DNA of 64,000 nt, from NCBI GenBank assembly GCA_012932295.1, contig JAAONU010000123.1, forward strand, positions 620,001-684,000, read 5' to 3'. The notes beneath the pieces are model-generated. The model did not search any database and was not told the origin of the DNA. It saw nothing but the letters and a program-made list of their open reading frames with translations. Origin of the DNA: Cyclina sinensis. Lineage: Eukaryota > Mollusca > Bivalvia > Venerida > Veneridae. Position 1 is the first letter of the stretch, and the number at the start of each line of letters is the position of its first letter. The translations under genes and the position numbers were made by a program. This document shows, in pieces, positions 59,412-64,000 of this stretch.

Positions 59412-60649
59412 ACACAGAGTTGATATTATGATACGCGTAAGCAAGATTACTGACGGAAAAAGTCTAGTACATGTAGTTTAAAGTTGTGAAACACTGACCT
59501 TGTATACATATGAGATAGTTGTAGCATCGATATCCTTTTTACAGAATCTATTTTCAAAGACCTCACTAAAGAACAGTTTGGCAGGAAGTCAGACCACCGA
59601 TCTGCAGGACGAGACTTTTATTTTATTTTATATACAACGTAAGAGCGAAAGTTTTCCTGTCTTAATAAAGATGACAAGGTTTCAGTTCCAACAAACATAC
59701 ACACAAAAAACAACAACAACAAAACAAACCGTTTACCTAATTAAAATTACTAGTGCAAGAAATAGTTCAATCAAATCTGTAGAAATGTCACGATACATTC
59801 ATCAGCATTTTAATAGTCTAACTAACAACTCGTCCATTACAAAGTCATTTGAGGGACGTTTATAACTATGATAAGGAAAAAAAGAAGAAACGCCCTACCA
59901 CCTTTTTGCATCGTTTCTGAATTTGGCTCACATTCATTTATATAAAAATGTTTGGTTAATACAATACCTAAAATTAAGTCAGTATATTCAACTTCTAGAT
60001 TTCAAATTAAAACTTTTTATGTCAACACCGATTTTTTCAAACAATAAATTAATCATTTAGAAATTTTCTATGCATGCAATGTAAATGTTTCTTTTTTTCC
60101 CTTTCAGCTTTTATAAATAGTAGTCATGTAAGTAGTCTTAAAACAAAATACCGCTTCTTCTCAACATGCTTGAGACAATGAAAGTATTTCCTTAGTTTAC
60201 ACCGTCTCTATTACCGATATATTACAATACATATGAACAAACCCAAGCTATTAACACCATAATTATTCAATCTTCAGTGAATTGAACTGTTATAAGAAAC
60301 AAACTATATTACGACAAAATAATATAGACAATATTATAATCTTTTAAAGAACGTATCATTTTTAAAGATGTGACAAGAACTCACCGCAAACCTCATAATC
60401 TTAACGAGTGAATACAGTAAAAACAAGGCGATCGGTCAAATCGACAAATGCTCCCCGAAGCAGGAGCCAAAGGGACTTGTGCAAGGCAAGAACATACCTG
60501 TAGGCAAAGTCATAAAGTGGGCACATTTTATTTTTCATAAACAAATAAAGATGTAAAGTGAATGTTTACTGATTATATATTTTTTCAGTCTGCAAGGGAG
60601 ATAATTCAAAATAGACGAAAATTTAGGTATTCTTTATGTGCCCTGCACT

Positions 60650-61092
60650 CATTCTCACTGCCATCTACCACTATGTTAAGTTTATACTAATTATCAGCTA
60701 TAGTGTCTAAGTTAAGCTTCAGGACAACATTTTGTAAAAGGCAGGTTACTCAAAAACCTGGCAAAACAAGGTTACAGTTCCTCCGCACTGCACTACTGCT
60801 CAATGCCATGTACCCGTGTGTGAAAGTTAAAAGTAATTATCTCATATAGTTTTCTAGTTATGCTTCGTACAAGATTTTTTTAAAATCAGAGATAATTCAA
60901 GAACGGGGCAAAATAGAGTTATGGTTCTTTAGCACTGCACTCCGCCTCAATGCCCTCTACCACTGTGTGCAGTTTAAACAGATTATGTCCAATGGTTTCA
61001 GGTTATGCTCCGAACGAAACAGACGGACAGATGGACGGACGGACAGACGGACAAGGTGGCGACTATATGCTCTCCCTTCGGGAGCATAAAAA
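60650..61092. repeat. dispersed ~190-bp repeats with GACGGACG tail
   Basis: Two or three diverged units (CTGCACT-C...CTCAATGCC-TCTACCACTGTGTG; GTTATGCT-CGAAC), ending in a GACGGACGGACAGACGG run and CTCTCCCTTCGGGAGCATAAAA, a short hairpin terminus. Same style as the repeats in RMC1 introns. Confidence 0.65.
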
Positions 61093-61308
61093 ACTAATCG
61101 GGTTTTTATCTTTTTTTTTAGTTTTCTTTTATAAAGTTTTACGGTAACAGTAACAGGAATGAAGAATTCAATCATTTCCTGTAAGAGTGGCAAAAAGACA
61201 TAAAAACAATGTCAGTGCTGAGAAAAAAGGAAATGTATCTACAAACAAGGTTACAGTTTCAGTTTACCCCACCCAATTTATAATGAGGGAATGATTTCAG
61301 TTTAAACA

Positions 61309-61311
61309 AAC

Positions 61312-61343
<32 letters not shown>
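61309..61343. repeat. (CA)n/(CG)n microsatellite
   Basis: CACACACACG followed by CGCGCGCACA and a longer CA run; alternating purine-pyrimidine sequence of Z-DNA-prone type. Confidence 0.95.
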
Positions 61344-61937
61344 GTGCATAAATAGGCTGTGATTACTTTTATTGCTATAGTATCCAGATGAATTCACCAA
61401 AACATCAAAGCTATTTACTATATAGTTTTAGAAATTGATAATAAGTCGCTGATAACCAATGTTTTTACAATCCTTAAGGCTTTTTAATAAATTTTGATAA
61501 TTTTGAAAGCGAAAAGAAATTCAATTTCATACAAACAAAAGTTTGAAAGGAAAGCAAAAGGTACAAATTAAAACTAAAATAGAATAGAGTACTGAGTCTA
61601 TGCCTTTAAGTGTAAGTTTCTCACAACTTTACAAATCAAATGGAACTGAAAACTCTTCAGGGTGATTGTACGGCATTGAGCCTTGTTACACTTCCGTTTT
61701 ATGATGTGTGAATTAACAACTACACTGGACTTTGCATCTACAACTAACTACATGTATACTGAACCAAATAGGAAACCTCTACTCTTTTAAACATGAAAAT
61801 TTCTTCTTTTATTTTTTGGATAAAAAATTCAAACCAAAAATAATGAATACAATATATTATTTTAAATTCATTTCAGTTCCAATTGCGTTTGAATCTACTT
61901 GAGAGCGACTTAGCGCCAACAACAAAAGCTTATTGAT

Positions 61938-62182
61938 CTCTCTATTTGAGTCGATTTTATCGTCGCTATTGGTTGCCCATATGACCAACACCCCCCTGCA
62001 GAGATTAGTTCTTTTATGTTTTTGGGGATATGCAACAGAAAACATCCCGTTCCAGAGACACCCTGGTTCTTTTGCATGCTCAGTGTTCAGGACTCCTCCG
62101 ATAGACAAGTTGAAAAGCGGGAGAGTCAATCTCGCGACCTCTAGGGCTACTAGTCCAGTGCGTTACCACTGATCCACTCCTG
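61938..62182 (-). mobile_element. tRNA-derived SINE, family B
   Basis: Reading the minus strand, a tRNA-like head (TGGATCAGTGGTAACGC, GAGGTCGCGAGATTGACTC) is followed by a body with ACACTGAGCATG and GATGTTTTCTGTTGCATATC. Exact 12-bp direct repeats AAGCTTATTGAT flank it (61926-61937 and 62183-62194). Frames across it are not genes. Confidence 0.85.
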
Positions 62183-64000
62183 AAGCTTATTGATATTGGT
62201 TATGGAGATGTTATCCTACTCATCGAGCTATTTAGCCCTTTCACACATCCCTGCCGGTAAAGACCACGCTGTACGCGTCTTTTGTATTTCTGGGAATCAA
62301 GGGTTAAGGACCTGCCAGTCCTCAAGAAATGTATGTTGTGATTTTACAAAAATATGTACTTTGTTACGGGCAATATAAGGTCTGGAGTAATCCTGCTGTA
62401 ATGTAGAACAAAACGCTGTGCGTTTGAAGAAGAGGAATGGTAAGTTTGCAAGAGTAAGTTTTTGGAATGACAAGCATTTAAACTGCCCTCGATCACAGAC
62501 ATATTTCTCTGTCGTACGAAGCAAATTCTCCAATAGACTCGTCTCGGTACTATGCAAGTCTTGATTTGTAAAAAACAATCTTCTACCATTTTTGTCTTCT
62601 TCAGTTCATGTGGCAAAATGTTTTCTTTTTAGATGATGCTGGTCCTTTCAAAATAGACCAAACGTAGAGCCGACGTCCATACAAACAGTTCTCTGCCAAA
62701 CGAATGAGCACTCTTATGACAGAAATCCAGGGATTGTGCCGGTAGTGACCGGACTTTTGATGTTGCAGTAAGAAAACAAACCATTACTTGTTCATTGAAG
62801 ATATACCAGCCATGCGTCAAAGTAGATATGCGCGAAAGTAGTTTACTATAACCCTTGTTGCTTAATGTAAAGAGTTGTTAAAACACTGAATAAAATTGAT
62901 TGTATCTGAAATTAAGTGGTGTATTTTAACTGAACATTTAGATCTCATTGACACGGTTGGCTTCTTTTTGTGCGTTTGATTTACACACTATCTGGAAATC
63001 GCATACAGTAACATCTGCACAATTGTTTTTTTTTTTTTTTCTTACACGATAAAAGTTAGATAAATATTATACATATACGTAGGTTGAACGGAGTTCGTCC
63101 AAGTCATGTATAATTGTTATGTCTCAATATCAACAAGATCATCCGTACCGCCTACATAACTACTAAATTAGTAATAATAATGTCATTTACTCAAAGATTT
63201 GCTCATTTTTATTGAATACTTTACTCGGTTTTCCTGGAGAGTAAGTTGTATCTTGTCGCAATTTTTTTGTCTTAAAATGAAAATATAAATGGAGAATTTT
63301 ACTCGAAAAGGAACGTTACCTCACAGTTGTGCATGTGAACGACCCTACCGGTTGTAATTCAGTTACGCGTGCTGTTGAATTTTGAGCGGTAAACTTGACA
63401 AATAACACATTGACTCTTTAATTGATGGCGTATTCAATTAAAACTGGCTCAAGTGGGGATGATTTCATACTTAAATAACAGATTGATGGAAATGAACTTA
63501 ATGATTTTCAAATAGCGATCTTAGAACTAAGTCTTGCTGCAGTCTTGCAGTCTTGTACGATGTATTGCATACTCGAACAAAAGGGGATGAATATATGACG
63601 ATTTCCTTTCCCACAAAAGGTGTTGAACTGCAAAGAAATGTTTATGTCGGCGATGTGAAGAATGTCCTCTAGAATGTATGCCTTTTTTATGGATCACGAG
63701 TAGACAACGAAGGATGTCCCACGAAAATTTAAGAAGCTTTTGGATTAGGCGATGCTTAGAAATGACTTGAAAGCATGTCCGAAAGAATAACTGACAACTG
63801 CAAGACTGACTTGACACTGAAACTTCGTAGTAAGCATTTGTATGTTTGTGATTAAAGTGAAAGTATTTACGGTCGAAGTCTGCCTTGGCGCATCGATTTG
63901 ACTTGTGTTGAAACGAGAAGTCTTTATATTCTTATTTTGGAAGTGACAAGCAAATGTAAAGAAAACAACCGGATCCCACTTTCCTGAATGTTCTTTCGTG

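Larger units (their letters stand above)
57859..64000. other. gap upstream of the RING gene: MITE, minisatellite, SINE
   Basis: Holds the MITE (58331-58817), minisatellite (59085-59411), repeats (60650-61092), CA run and SINE (61938-62182). The remaining short frames (59500-59865, 62297-62820, 63527-63817) show no domain I recognise. Confidence 0.45.

Noticed and set aside
59027..59431. Cys/Tyr-rich and His-rich frames
   Set aside because: Translation of the CACATGTATATGTACC minisatellite.
61857..62172. Opposed 79- and 90-codon frames
   Set aside because: Both fall across the family B SINE and have no domain.
1..64000. CRISPR array, operon, bacterial promoter or phage features
   Set aside because: The tandem repeats have no spacer structure, and genes are spliced and widely spaced, as in an animal genome.

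Overview
The window looks like a piece of a molluscan nuclear genome, most likely a bivalve. This is inferred from the AT-rich base composition, intron-containing genes, many LINE, SINE and MITE remnants, and gene families expanded in bivalves (cGAS-like nucleotidyltransferases, C-type lectins, short-chain collagen C4-like proteins, RING E3 ligases). There are no operons or bacterial signals.

The best-supported gene is an RMC1 (C18orf8/Mic1) orthologue on the plus strand, 10933-30912. I could trace 22 coding exons with consistent phase. They total 1980 nt and give 659 aa, essentially the length of vertebrate RMC1. Its introns hold a ~470-bp-arm inverted repeat, LINE debris, several tandem arrays and two GC-AG introns.

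The other protein-coding loci are all on the minus strand. (1) 2482-3780 is a single-exon, 432-aa Mab-21/cGAS-like nucleotidyltransferase that keeps its catalytic acids and ends in a transmembrane segment. (2) 34512-36224 is a short-chain collagen C4-like gene in three exons, broken by a stop codon and two small insertions. (3) 44638-48982 is a two-exon secreted coiled-coil C-type lectin of 353 aa. (4) 55646-57858 is a C3HC4 RING protein with a hydrophobic C-terminal region; its last-exon acceptor is ambiguous. A C2H2 zinc-finger ORF at 7668-8100 may belong to a mobile element.

Mobile DNA includes two LINE reverse-transcriptase remnants (8580-10140, 50374-51262), a LINE 3' end inside RMC1 intron 4, and a degenerate Tc1/mariner element (37177-38990). 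A tRNA-derived SINE is inserted in the Tc1 copy with a perfect 10-bp target duplication. There are two SINE families with two copies each, several MITE-like elements, and tandem arrays with periods of 20, 21, 33, 59, 87, 103 and 157 bp.

The genes do not form a pathway. RMC1 is a housekeeping Rab7 activator, while the cGAS-like receptor, lectin and possibly the RING protein fit the expanded innate-immune repertoire of bivalves. All exon calls come from reading splice signals, phase and family resemblance by eye; no alignment or transcript was available.
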